Of a stretch of 64,000 nucleotides of DNA, positions 22,590 through 33,548 are shown piece by piece; the stretch's first letter is position 1, and every line of letters begins with the position of its first letter. Both the position numbers and the translations under genes were made by a program. The notes beneath the pieces are model-generated. The model was not told where the DNA came from. It did not search any database and worked only from the letters and a program-made list of their open reading frames with translations. The stretch is from Cinnamomum chago (Eukaryota > Streptophyta > Magnoliopsida > Laurales > Lauraceae). Where the stretch lies: the NCBI GenBank assembly GCA_038049695.1, contig CP142453.1, positions 35,811,501-35,875,500 on the forward strand, written 5' to 3'.

Positions 22590-22878
22590 GGTGGTGGGAA
22601 ATAAAGGAAAATGAGGGAAAGTACTGGAAATGACTAAACTGCCCTTTTACTCTAATTGAATTTTTTTCAAAAGTAAGGATAAAATAATCTTTATTAATGT
22701 ATCTTACAAACAAACAAAATTATACTTTTTCACTTTTCTTTCTCCTACTTTTTTACTTCCCAAACAAGTTTTCCTACTTTTTAACTTCCCAAACAAATTC
22801 CCTCCCCTCTCCTTCATTTTCTTTCCCTCTCAAATTTCCCCTCTCCTCCTCTCGCCTCCCCCCTTCCCAAACGGAGGG
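22392..22878. mobile_element. MITE/foldback with TTA duplication, purine/pyrimidine arms and poly-G
   Basis: The left end CCCTCTGTTTGGGAAGGGGG and the right end CCCCCTTCCCAAACGGAGGG are inverted repeats. TTA flanks both sides (22389-22391 and 22879-22881), which suits a PIF/Harbinger (Tourist-like) MITE. The left half is nearly all purine and the right half nearly all pyrimidine, so the whole 487 bp can fold back. An uninterrupted G run of about 30 bases starts near 22558. Confidence 0.75.
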
Positions 22879-23400
22879 TTAAAGTTTCCTCTTAGTTAAT
22901 GGAGGTTTTAGTTAAAAGGTAAAATGCACGAGCTTTTTTGGGGTTATGTAAAAATATAGGTACCTTTTTGTAAAAACCTAAAAAAAAAGGAAAAAAAAGA
23001 GAGCATATACTTGAGCAATGCTCATGCCCCGAGGGTACTTCCTACGCTTCTCATCTTTTCCTTTTGCTTTTATGTAAGTATTCATTTCCATCAAATATTA
23101 TCTACGCACTGACTACACTACAGACAGGCCAAGTGACCAACCCCCTTTGTTTTCCTTTGTACAATCTCTCTCACTCCACCATCAATTATATAATGTAATG
23201 TCGTCACTGCCACTGCCACTTACGTCAGCTAATCAACAAAAGCATACCCACGGGTCCTACCATATTTACACGCGGCGCTGCCACTGTCTCCCCAATTGCC
23301 CGACACTACCGTGCGCCGCGTAACCTCCACCCTCCAAAACCCTAATAAATCGAAATCGAGAAAGATTTACAAAAATCACGATTCTTTCAAGTGCTAATCT

Positions 23401-24291
23401 CTAACTTGTCAGAGTCTCTGCCGGAAGAACGAAATTGGCATGGAATCCGACAGACCGACATCTTGCGGCGATCATTTCTTCGTCAAAAGACGCCGGCGCC
23501 TTCGCCTGAACCTGACCGACCGTCCTCCTGTACGGACCCAGCCACTTCGCCTGCATGTACCGGCTCTTCCTCCACGGCGGCAGATGCAGATCCCTGCTCC
23601 TCAGACTCCTCTTCATCTCCTCCGAAACGATCCGCACCACCCGCTTCAGATCCTCCGGCCGCCCGACGAAGATTTGAGGCAGCACCTCCACCACCCGCGA
23701 GTACCTCGCCGTCGGCCTCGCGATCTCGAACTCCGCCGCGAAATCCACCTCGATCAGATACCTCAGACCCTGCGACTCTTCTTTCCCCGATTTCCTAATA
23801 ACATCCACGAACTCATACTTCCCGCCGACGACTCTGCCGGAGCTCTCCCACCTCGTCTTGCAGATCCCGGCATTGTAGCCGGAATCCTTAAGCGATGCCA
23901 TCACCGCCCGCCGGAGATCTGATCGGTCTGATCTCAGACCCGAAGCAGAGTACTCATCCACCGCTTTCGAAACGCGAGAGAGAAGCTTCTCTCGGAAGCT
24001 ATCGTCGGCAGCAGTCGGATTGAGAAGAGCATCTTTCAGAGAACCAGTCGGGTCGAGACCGGATCCTTCACCATCCGAATCGTCCGAGTTCTTTTCGGGC
24101 TCGCGGGATCCGGGATCGTCTTGTAAGAAGCCGTCGACAAGATCGGATAGGAAGGTGGAGTCCTCTGCCTCGTGCTCGCTCCCGCTGCTGCTGATATAGC
24201 CGGTTTTCCGGTGATCCTCGCCGCAGAGGCATGCCTTCACTCGGTCGTCTAGCGGGTCTGTGACGCGCTTCGCCCTCACGAAAACCGCCAT
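23401..24291 (-). CDS. DUF506 / PDDEXK_6 family protein (296 aa)
   Basis: This is the only apparently intact host gene here, an intronless frame of 296 codons plus TAG. I chose the ATG at 24291 (MAVFVRAKRVTDPLDDRVKA) because it begins the conserved family N-terminus; the in-frame ATG 129 bases upstream would add unlike, non-conserved residues. Features in order are an N-terminal CLCGEDHRKTGY motif, an acidic linker (residues about 40-80), and the DUF506 core from about residue 120. The core contains DSGYNAGICKTRWE, then YEFVDVI, then YLIEVDFAAEFEIARPTARY, then LPQIFVG, and near the end LPPWRKSRYMQAKWLGPYRR. DUF506 is a plant-specific PDDEXK-nuclease-fold family; some members are stress- or iron-responsive and a few are studied, but the biochemical activity is largely unknown. 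GC content is far above the surrounding DNA. A decayed copy of its N-terminal part is at 62110-62218. Confidence 0.93.
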   Translation of the reverse strand: MAVFVRAKRVTDPLDDRVKACLCGEDHRKTGYISSSGSEHEAEDSTFLSDLVDGFLQDDPGSREPEKNSDDSDGEGSGLDPTGSLKDALLNPTAADDSFREKLLSRVSKAVDEYSASGLRSDRSDLRRAVMASLKDSGYNAGICKTRWESSGRVVGGKYEFVDVIRKSGKEESQGLRYLIEVDFAAEFEIARPTARYSRVVEVLPQIFVGRPEDLKRVVRIVSEEMKRSLRSRDLHLPPWRKSRYMQAKWLGPYRRTVGQVQAKAPASFDEEMIAARCRSVGFHANFVLPAETLTS

Positions 24292-24356
24292 TTGCCGGTT
24301 TCCCCTTTGTTGTTGGTATGGTTTTGTGTACGAGAAAAGGAGAACCAAACGGCGAT

Positions 24357-24366
24357 TTTTATATAC
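24357..24366 (-). promoter_or_regulatory. TATA box of the DUF506 gene
   Basis: The minus strand reads GTATATAAAAATC, a good plant TATA box, about 66 bp upstream of the chosen ATG at 24291. That leaves room for a short 5' leader and supports the downstream ATG as the start, because the upstream in-frame ATG (24420) would lie on the far side of the TATA box. Confidence 0.6.
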
Positions 24367-24429
24367 AGGCAGTCTGTGTGTGGGATGAATGTTAACATGT
24401 TTACGAGAGAATGAAGTCATTACTCATTG

Positions 24430-25717
24430 CATTATATAGGCACTCGTACTGCAGCTATTGAGCTAGTCATCTGTTGTGACGAAAAGGTATGATAGTCCGG
24501 AGGAGTATTTTAAAATGTGGTCCATGAGGAGTTCAATTTCATGTGATGGGGGTTGTAGCGGGGCGTGCGAAAAAATAATCCGTAAAGGTCATCCGGTCTG
24601 ATCCGATTCGCAAAATTTTAATTGATTCGAAAGTAAATGGACTGATAATGGATTGAAAATCTTGTAATTTGTTAGCAACAAATCGATAACGAATTTTACC
24701 CTCAATCCACGGATTTAATTCGATTCGATTAGTTGACATTAAATATAAGTTAAATGTCTAATTATAAAAAAAAAAAAAAATTTAAGGGGTCAAATATGAA
24801 ATTTTTTACAACATATTTAATATCTTGCTTTTAACATTAAATTGAACGGATTAATCCGATTCGATCCCATCTTCTACGGATCAGTTTTTAACAATTACGG
24901 ATTAGCGACAAATTCTAAATCCGTCAATTCGTAGGTAACGGATTGGGCCCAATTTACACCAATCCGATCCGTGTACACACCTAAATGGTAGGATGGATGT
25001 AGAGGAGTATTTTTTTTATGGGTACTCCTGTGGTGTGGGGATTTAAGGGGAATATTCGGTGAATTTTTTATAAGGGTAGGAGGTGTTTTCTTTTGAGTTA
25101 TCATGTTGTTGGGGGACATTGGAAGCGGATATACGGTGGTATCTTAATCTGAGAGTTTGAATGAAAGTCCACGTGGTGGGATATGCCGACGGAGCTTCGC
25201 TTATCCGACTCGTCCTTTTGGAGGAAATGTGGACGGGTGTGCTGTCACTGGTGCGGTCTGCTTGGCACAAAGAGGACCGACCGACCCGGCTGTGTAGTGT
25301 AGTCTGCGTCTTAAAATTGAGATTTGAGAAGGGTAGAGTAATCGACTTCCGGTTATTTTGGCTATATTGTTTGGATGACTGGGAAGATGTCTAGTCTCCA
25401 TTCAATGTATGATGTATCTGTAGCTAAGTTAACTATGAACCTGCTTTGGTTCTCTGCTGCACCGAGTTGCCCAAAATCTCATCTAAAAGCATGTACTAAA
25501 ACACCATGCACGGCTACATCTTTGATTTCTGATCAAATATAATCAATGTATTGTTTTTATAGTGGCATTTGCTCCCTGCGTATATCTCGCACGAAGTTAT
25601 GGTGAAAGATGGCGTGCATGGCCTCCAATTTATGTGCACGGCCTCCACTTTATCTCGCAGCAAGATGCGCAGTTCGAAATTTAGTAGTTTTGGTTTGAGT
25701 GATGGAACAATGATTTT
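24430..25717. other. No gene recognised; upstream of DUF506 gene
   Basis: AT-rich sequence with repeated words of the type (a)atccgattcg. A poly-A run lies at about 24767-24780. No exon seen. Confidence 0.5.
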
Positions 25718-25723
25718 CTCTTA

Positions 25724-26059
25724 AGTCATGTTTGGCAACCAGATTTTTAAGAAAAAGATTTTTAATTTTCCTAAAGTTATAGTAAATCTATGTTTCGCAT
25801 TTGTAAATTTCTGAGGATTAGGACGAATGAAAATCTTCATTTGCTACGATTTTCAGATCCGACCACCCCCTATAAGACATGAAGATCTTCACGTAAGTGG
25901 GTTTGTACACCAAAATCTATTTTTCTCAGCCATATGCATCGAGAAATACCAATATCAATGTGAAATCTTCAATTCTACAAATTCCAAGCGAGTAGTCATT
26001 GTTCTAGTGGTAGTGAAGAATCATCAGATTTATGGATTCCTCGCTTGTTAACAAACATA
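25724..26059. mobile_element. Candidate MITE (336 bp)
   Basis: The left end agtcATGTTTGGCAACCAG and the right end (reverse complement reads TATGTTTGTTAACAAGC) are imperfect inverted repeats. CTCTTA flanks both sides (25718-25723 and 26060-26065). The TIR style is hAT-like. The duplication is only 6 bp clean, so the class is uncertain. Confidence 0.5.
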
Positions 26060-26065
26060 CTCTTA

Positions 26066-28138
26066 GAGGAATTGTAAATTGCACTATTTTAACATTTCTA
26101 CTCATCATGAGCACGTGATTTTAATTAAAGATTAAATTAAATAATTGTCTAGATCGTATACGAGGTTGATGTTTATAAAAGTTCTTTGATTTTTCGCCCA
26201 TTGTTTAGAGTCCAAATCCTTTCTAAAACTTTAATAAAGCCACTAACCTTGATGAAACATTTGACATGTAATGAGTATATAAAAAACTTTTAAGCACCTC
26301 TATTATAGCAACCTGAATCTTCTTATTCAGAAATTATATTAGATTTAACTTAATCCAGGTTTTGAAGTAAAATGTTAAAAAACCCAAAATTTGATAATAA
26401 ATTAAACGAGCTATGGTGATTATGAATTTCAGACTTTGAAAGGATTAGGATCTTAGACTTTATAATTGGCAAGAAATAGAAAGAATAAAAGGAAGAAACT
26501 TATAGCATAATGCATACCTTATTAGTGATTTGATGAGTTGTCTTTTTTATGAGTAAAATACCAAAACTCCCTTTTGTGTTTTAAAAGTTACATTCTTTCC
26601 CACAGTTAAATTGTTACCCACACTTAAATTGTTCATGTGGTTAGGAAGTCCAGAAATGAGCTAGATGTCTTGGCTTCGAACCGTTTGGAGCCTTCTCGAT
26701 ACACAGTGCTAGTGGGCAGTGTTGTGTATCTAGGGTTTTATTGATCAACCGCAAGGGGGTCGGCGGGTTGCTCGTCATCCCAAAACAAAGTTCCATTCTT
26801 TACTGAGAGGGAAAAAAAAGATTGTTGAGGGGTAAAAAGATAGGATCATGATCTATCTATCCATAACTTTCTCCCAATTTAAAGGGAAATGAACGAGTTG
26901 AGAGGGGGCAATTAACTCCTCTCAATCCTATGTAGATCAGTTCCTGTTTGGTTTAATCATCACTTTTTTTCTTATATACTGAGTTGACCTTTTACTTCAC
27001 ACTACTGTATAAGTAATTTTTCCAAATAGGCCCATGGGCTTTTCAAATATCAGAGTGATTGAGGATCCATTGACATCCCTAGATGAGAAACAGATCTAGA
27101 GTGTACTAGGACCTAAATAATCCATGTCTGAACCTATTTTTAAGTAAGGAAGGGTCGAGTCTATTGGATCGACCCTTATACAGTCCATGTCAACAATGGC
27201 TTGGGCCCATGGATTTTATACATGAGGACCCATGGAATAATCCTATTAGCAATATCTTATACACACATATGTAATATTATAGATAAAGAATATCAGTATG
27301 AAAGTATTGGACCTCAACTTGCACCAAGTGACAGGCACTCTATTTTAGTTTTAAGCTCTTACTTTAAAGAATTTGCCACTCCACTGGTAGTTCAATGGGT
27401 AAGCATTTCCCTCTTGAGTCCGGATCCCATGAGTGGTCTGCCACATGCTTCCCATAAGTGGTATTTGTGGAACTCTATCATGGGCCCCACCTATTGATAA
27501 TATGGATAGGTCAAGATAAATATCATCCCCTCCAATGTATATCCTCAAATTTCACTAATAGGAGTTGGTCCCTCCATAGTATTGAGCACATGAATGATAA
27601 AGTGCTTAATACATATAATTAATAATGCATAACATTGTGCTAATTACATTATCAATCATGTGTTGAATCCTATGGTAGAACCTGCTCCTATTGAAGTAAT
27701 ATTTGATGATGTCATTGGAGAAGATCATATTCATTTTGATTGGTCTGAATTTGAATAGGCAGGCCCAGGTAGTTCCTCATTGAAAGTGCGTGGAAGACCA
27801 CTTAGGGGATTCTGACTCTTCCTTCAACACAAAAGCAATTAGGATCCATCCCCTACTGTTTAGGTAAAGGGACTTGGTAGTGTGTCGTGTGTGAATCCAT
27901 ACCAGCAATGGGATGCTGCATAGTGTAATATGGTTTATCTAGAATTATGCGGAACTAGGCCCGTCAATTTGGCCCTGAGATAAGGGGGCCCAAACCTGCC
28001 CTAAAAAATCCCTTAAAATGAGGGCTTCTATTTTTAAGGAAAAGCCGTAGGGCCGGCTTGTATAGTACAAGCCCAGCTCGGCTCTAGCCTGGCCCCCATA
28101 CTTTTCTTTGTTCTATATATAGGGGGACATTCATGTGC
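26066..28138. other. No gene recognised
   Basis: AT-rich intergenic DNA. At about 27376-27400 a tRNA box-A-like string (tagttcaatgg) occurs, but no box B follows at the right distance. Confidence 0.5.
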
Positions 28139-28295
28139 ATCCATCCCTCACCATAGGGTGAGGGACACTTACATGGCTTTCCTTCTTTGCATATAAATAT
28201 TCTTTTTCTGCATATGACCATATATGACTTTTCATCTTTTCCACATGAATATTTCCAATTATGTAAGTGTCTCTCACCTTATGGTGAGGGATGAA
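28139..28295. mobile_element. Foldback element, 157 bp, with nested hairpins
   Basis: The arm at 28139-28176 (ccatccctcaccatagggtg then agggacacttacatgg) is the near-perfect inverse of the arm at 28259-28295. Each arm itself contains the hairpin CCCTCACCATAGGGTGAGGG, so the element can fold at two scales. It sits between TATATATAGGGG sequences. Confidence 0.65.
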
Positions 28296-28318
28296 TATAT
28301 ATAGGGGCCCTCACATCC

Positions 28319-28368
28319 ATATCCATATATATATATGTATATATATATGTATATATATATATATAGAG
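28319..28368. repeat. AT/GA microsatellite
   Basis: Runs of (AT)n interrupted by GT, followed by (AG)n up to the foldback element at 28378. Confidence 0.9.
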
Positions 28369-28377
28369 AGAGAGAGA

Positions 28378-28506
28378 TGCTCCTACGAGAGTTACTATGA
28401 GAGTAATGGTAGGGGCCCTCACATTAATATCCAATGCCATTAGCCTAAATGTGAGGGACCTACCCCTTACTCTCATAGTACTGTAAGAGTAACTCTCGTA
28501 AGAATG
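28378..28506. mobile_element. Palindromic MITE inserted in AT microsatellite
   Basis: Arm 28382-28413 (cctacgagagttactatgag then agtaatggtagg) is inverted at 28459-28505, and the inner parts (gggccctcacatta and taaatgtgagggacc) also pair. Nearly the whole 129 bp therefore forms one hairpin. It is flanked by AT-rich dinucleotide runs, consistent with insertion into TA. Confidence 0.65.
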
Positions 28507-28507
28507 A

Positions 28508-28535
28508 AATATATATATATATATATATATTACAC
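28508..28535. repeat. (AT)n microsatellite
   Basis: An uninterrupted AT dinucleotide run immediately after the palindromic MITE. Confidence 0.9.
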
Positions 28536-28549
28536 ACACTCATACCACC

Positions 28550-31323
28550 CTAAAGTTTAGGATAAGGTAAGTTCAAGTGTGTGGTGGGGCCCACCTATAG
28601 ACCTACATGGGAATGGAGATGGGGGGTTTCAAGGACTCCCTGGGACCCTCTTCTTTGCAAAAAAATAAGCCACAACCAGGGTTTCTATCATCTCCATCTG
28701 GGCCCCAAAAGTTCAATGGCTAACAATTCATTCGGATCGGTACACAGTTGATCCAACGGTCTAGTGAATTCGGATCCGACCGAAAGTTGGTACACATATG
28801 CAATTTAGGGAGGTCGTGCGTTTGGTCCATTTGGATGGACCATGGGTGGGTCCCACAAGTGCGAGCTTACGGAATTTTGGTCTAAGCTTTAGCTTACAAG
28901 AGCATTTCCTTATATATATATATATATTTATATATTTTTGTGCGTGTGTGTAAATACACACACGTACACTAAAATGCCCTCTTATAACAATCACTTAGCA
29001 GTATTAAAATGGGGGTTGAAGGAAATTTTATACCCCTATACCTATTACAAAATGCCGTAAAAATCCACACACACATACTTGTTTCATTTCATCTTTATTT
29101 AATTATTTAAATTATTATCTATTATAATTAATGCATAACCAATAAGTGTTGCATGGTTGCTTCCAATCCCTTTCTTCTTGTTTTACTGCTTCTCATTTAG
29201 ATATTTATATTATTTTATATATTCTTATCGGTGCAAAGGGGGTGTACTCTTATTAATAACGATAGACTTTTCCAACCAATTCATAAAAGTGGTTTGTATG
29301 TGCATGAACCTAGGCTATGGATGGGTTGATCCAAATATCGTTTTAATTAGATAATTATAACTCTCAATTTTTAAAGTTACTAATAGTAATTTTTTAAGTG
29401 TATTTATTTTTGTGACTTTACTGGAATGATTTAGCACGTGGAAATTCATGTGATAGGTGTGAGATAGAATATATTCTTTAACCATTTTCCTTCTTCGGCA
29501 GAATAAATAGAACCATACGTCTAGTTGCCAAGTTACTAAAGCACACATGACTTTGTTTTATAAAAAAAAACTTTAGAGACAACTTCTGTTCTCCAAATGT
29601 TATCTTAGTGATCCACTTGCAATTGAGCAATCTCCAAATGCTATCACCTATTCCCCTCCCATCTCAAAATTAAATTGAGGTATGTGTACAGTTGGCCCCA
29701 TTAATAGTCAAGTAATTATGATTACCATCTAATATGATTCTTGCCTCCGTACCCATTTACATGATGATGACATATTATATATAATTATATCATAATAAAA
29801 TTATTAATAAAACTAACCCCACTTGATTAGGATAAGACTTCACTGATGATAATAATGATACTTATATCATTAAAAAATTTCCTTTGCATTATATAATATA
29901 TAATGATGTACGGGATAACAATCAAATAGTAAGCCCAATGGGGACTAATTTACTGGGTCTGGACTCTGGATCTAACATACGTCATGATTGGGGAAAAGAC
30001 TGAGACTATGAGCACACCATGTCTCTTCCTTGGACCAAGAAACTGACCATTTGCAGCGTTTGTAGATATAAGCTGGCACCATGATGTCGACATGAAGGAT
30101 GGGAAAAGTGGCACAAAATTCTTGTATTGGACAATCCAACCAACTTCTTGTATTGGACAATCCAACCAACCACCAATGATATGTAAATGACTGGGGTATT
30201 GATAACCGAAGGTATGTCCAAGTGTTCAGACCATGGTTACTTTTTCTTTTGGAATTAGAGGTTTTGCTATGATCCCGATCCCCTTAAAAATTTGGAAACC
30301 ATCCAATAGGAAAAAAAAAAAAAAATGGGAGTAATGATTAAGGTAGCTTCTTTCTATTCTCATGTGTATTTCTATCATCTAGACGGCGGCATGATGGACC
30401 CAGTAATGATATATCACAGAGAATTGATAAAGATGTGGTCCCATAATTTTGACAAGAATCGATTGTGACTTTACTTTTTTCTAAAACATAATTCAATTAG
30501 GTGAAAGGAGGAACAAAACAAAGCAGCACTAGTACTAGCCATGTCCAGCATCAAACAGCAGGAGATTAAATGTCATTAGGAAAGCTGATTCATCTTTGTG
30601 GTTAGCCAGCCTTCAGTCACTATTCAAAAACTCGTTTTCTCTAGTCCAGATTTGAGAGATCAGTAGATCCTGTGGCTGAAAATAGTATATTGTCTTTGTA
30701 TTTGTGGTACTTGATTCATGGACCAAGATGGGTCATCTTCCACTCCAACGACCATTGAAGGACTATTGAATTTGCCAAGAAAAAAAAAGTGCACCAATTG
30801 AGCAATATACTACGATTTCGGCATTTTGACTGATACATACATATATATAGTCTATCAATAATCATGCTGATGTGTATTAGTTTTTAGCATGGCTGATATA
30901 GCAGTTCAACATCAATGAACTATGGTGAACTGATAGAGAATATTACAAAGAAGGTTGGATTTTTTATTTATTATAAAAGAATGAGTTAATAATAAATTGA
31001 GATTAGATTAGAATTGATTTATGATGTAACCAGGAATTATATTTACTGTTAACAATTACATGCTCCTTTTCAAAAGGACTATATATCATTGCAAGAGATG
31101 ATAGATCGAATATTGTAGAGAAGGTAAGATATATATGTTACCACAGGATGAGTTCTTATCAACCTGTAATTCTAACTATAAATGGTAGGAGCTGAAATTG
31201 TCATCATTCTTCTGTCCTGATGGTTTCATATCAGCATTCAGCACGCATGAGTTTGGTATAGAAATTCTAGGAGTATTGATGAATGATCATTTTCAATATT
31301 TTCTCAAATAATATTATCTTTAT
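28550..31323. other. No gene recognised; small repeats
   Basis: AT-rich intergenic DNA with a TA run at about 28911-28932. The only ordered structure found is the 26-bp tandem duplication listed separately. Confidence 0.5.
30119..30170. repeat. Perfect 26-bp tandem duplication
   Basis: Two identical copies of a 26-base unit (ttcttgtattggacaatcca then accaac) head to tail at 30119-30144 and 30145-30170. Each copy contains the short palindrome TTGGACAATCCAA. Confidence 0.95.
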
Positions 31324-31624
31324 GGGCTCAGTTGTTTGCATGGAATTGACATCTTAGGAATTTATAGAAAATCGGATTGCAACAAAGAATCGTGAAATAG
31401 AAGAGGGAGTTGGAGAGATACGTAGATGTTGATTTCACATTCGTCAGATTTTATTTGAGGGTGATGGCTCGCTATTCAATATTTTTCAACTCCCTCAAAT
31501 TCATTTTTCTAGTAAAGGGATAAATTATCTGCTAGCTATTCATGGATCATCACCACTGTTTCTTAGAAATACCTTTTTCTTTTCAGAAATTTTAGGAATT
31601 CAATTCCATGCAAAGGAGTGGGCT
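31324..31624. mobile_element. Candidate MITE with TTTGCATGGAATTGA inverted repeats
   Basis: TTTGCATGGAATTGA at 31335-31349 is matched in inverted orientation at 31600-31614, each with a gggc-type outer end and similar inner sequence (aggaattt / aaatttt). About 300 bp in all. The target duplication is not clear, so the ends are approximate. Confidence 0.55.
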
Positions 31625-32676
31625 TTACATGATCAAGTGAGGTGAACAACTTAATGTTAGACTTGTTGGGCTCGTGATCCACATGGCCACACACCCATTT
31701 TGGGCACCACCTTGGAAGACCCAGCATGGGACCCTCTCTTGCTTTTGCTTATTTAAAAATATGTTGGAAAGAAAAGAGGCTTCTTTGAAATTTGACTTGC
31801 TAAGTGAGAGAGTAATTCTACAGCAAGTAAGAGTTCAATGATCATGAAAATAAACTGTCCTAAAAAGCTATAAATAAAGGGTTTAGAGTACCTGATTTCA
31901 TTTTTTTTTATTTGCTTGGCCTCCCATCAATTACACACATATATAGTAGAGGAAAGTAGAATATAACTGTAAACTCATCGTTAAGGGCAACCTTAAGTAT
32001 ATTGTGTAATCAAGAGATCTAAGTGATGAAATCAGATATGCTTTAACAAAATAAAATTTCGGATTATCCAGATTTAATCCTGTCAAGTCGGTCATGTCGT
32101 GATCAATTGTGTCAAATCTAACACTTAATATTGCACCTTTAAGGAAACACACTAATTATTACCCAAAAAACGACGACAGGTTATATAAGCATCTTTTTAA
32201 GGAATAATCCGAGCATATATGCGGAAAATGGATGATTGGCATGTGAAATTTCAATTTTTGATCGTCTACAATGAGTGTCTTTTGGTATGACTAATGGGGT
32301 GAGAATCTTTCACAAGTGGCTAAATAGCTATAGGAGTCCATGAAAGCAAGGAATAATAATCATCATGGGCAGGCAAAATGAGGGCCTGTGGGGTCCTTTT
32401 TCCTTCCGAGTGGAAGGATTAAAACCCTACCTTAGGGCATACCTTTAAAACTGCAAGCTGCCAACACACTAGCATGTGTTGTTGGGACATTGGTCTCACA
32501 TATATGTCCAGAGATGAATCGTAGATCCTCAAGTGGAATTATCGCTCCAATACGGGGCAGACACAAAAAGAAAAAAGCTGATCACGTCAAAATGATCACC
32601 TTCCCTACATACAACCGTGGAGTTCTAAGTCATGGAGGGGCTTATCTTTCTGTTATCTATTCACATGTCACCCTTA
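31625..32676. other. No gene recognised; left flank of the Tat element
   Basis: AT-rich DNA; the following five bases TTAAT (32677-32681) are the target duplication of the retrotransposon. Confidence 0.5.
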
Positions 32677-32681
32677 TTAAT

Positions 32682-33501
32682 TGTGTGGGGACGTCCCCGA
32701 TCTCGACAAGGACATCCGCTAGGGTCACGACCACGGCCACGGATGTATTTACTTGCTCCTACATCACTTCGGTTTCGTCAACTCTATTGTTGGTCTCGGT
32801 TATAATCAATCGATCTCACTTCGGCTATACTCCTGCCACGTCCAGTTCGGCCTCGGCGGTGCGCCAATAGGGGCGGCAAAGGCAGGGCCTGACAGCCACG
32901 TCCTATGCAGGACACGTGGCGGGATGGATGCACGCGCTGACAGGACAGATATGTCGTCCCTGCCGTCCATCCTCACCAAATCCCTGGCAAAGCCATATCC
33001 AATGGCTGCGGCCATATTGGGGCAGGGCCCGAGACAGGATCCGATGGGATCTCAGCCGCCAGCAAGTCAGGACAGGATCAGGCCCAATGTGACTAGCATT
33101 TAATACAGTATGGGCTGATCGGACCCTCATTCAATGCAATGTGGGCTGTGATGGACCCTCATTAAATGACTCTATGGGCAGACAAGACCCCAGCAGTCAC
33201 ATCACTAAGCCCACTGACGCAGGCACCAAGGAATTCTCTCATATAAGGTAAGAAACCACCCAAAAAGAGGTATGCACACTTACATGCAAAATACTCCTTG
33301 AACGTTCCTCTATTCTTCTCCAACCTGCACTCACTTAGGCATCGAAGAGCCCTGCGTTGCCCAGAGCCAGGGTCCTTTGACGTCTTCTTCTTCTTCTTCT
33401 CCCCTTTCAGGTTCCAAGATCAAGCAGTTCTGCCTCTAGTCTTTTGGATAAGTCCCTTGAGGCACCCCTTTAAACTTGTGAGTATATTTTCTGCACTTAC
33501 A
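32682..33501 (+). repeat. 5' LTR of Tat element
   Basis: 820 bp with TG...CA ends. A TATA-like CATATAAGG at about 33239-33247 probably drives transcription. It contains a CTT-rich tract (ttcttcttcttctt) near 33385. Confidence 0.95.
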
Positions 33502-33524
33502 ATTGGCGCCGTCTGTGGGAAACG
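33502..33524 (+). other. Primer binding site region
   Basis: ATTGGCGCCGTCTGTGGGAA directly follows the LTR end. This TGGCGCC...TGTGGGAA form is common in Ty3/gypsy Tat-type elements; I do not assign the tRNA. Confidence 0.75.
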
Positions 33525-33548
33525 ATTTGCATAATCTTCCCTATCACC

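Noticed and set aside
23401..23922. Plus-strand open frames across the DUF506 gene
   Set aside because: They are GC-rich shadows of the minus-strand gene, with biased Pro/Arg/Ser composition and no domain.
27376..27450. Possible tRNA gene or SINE promoter (tagttcaatgg box A)
   Set aside because: No matching box B at a usable distance, no cloverleaf and no target duplication found.
32806..33130. Open frames inside the LTRs (repeated at 42937-43131)
   Set aside because: Same sequence occurs in both LTRs; there is no domain, and the frames are not conserved between the two copies.
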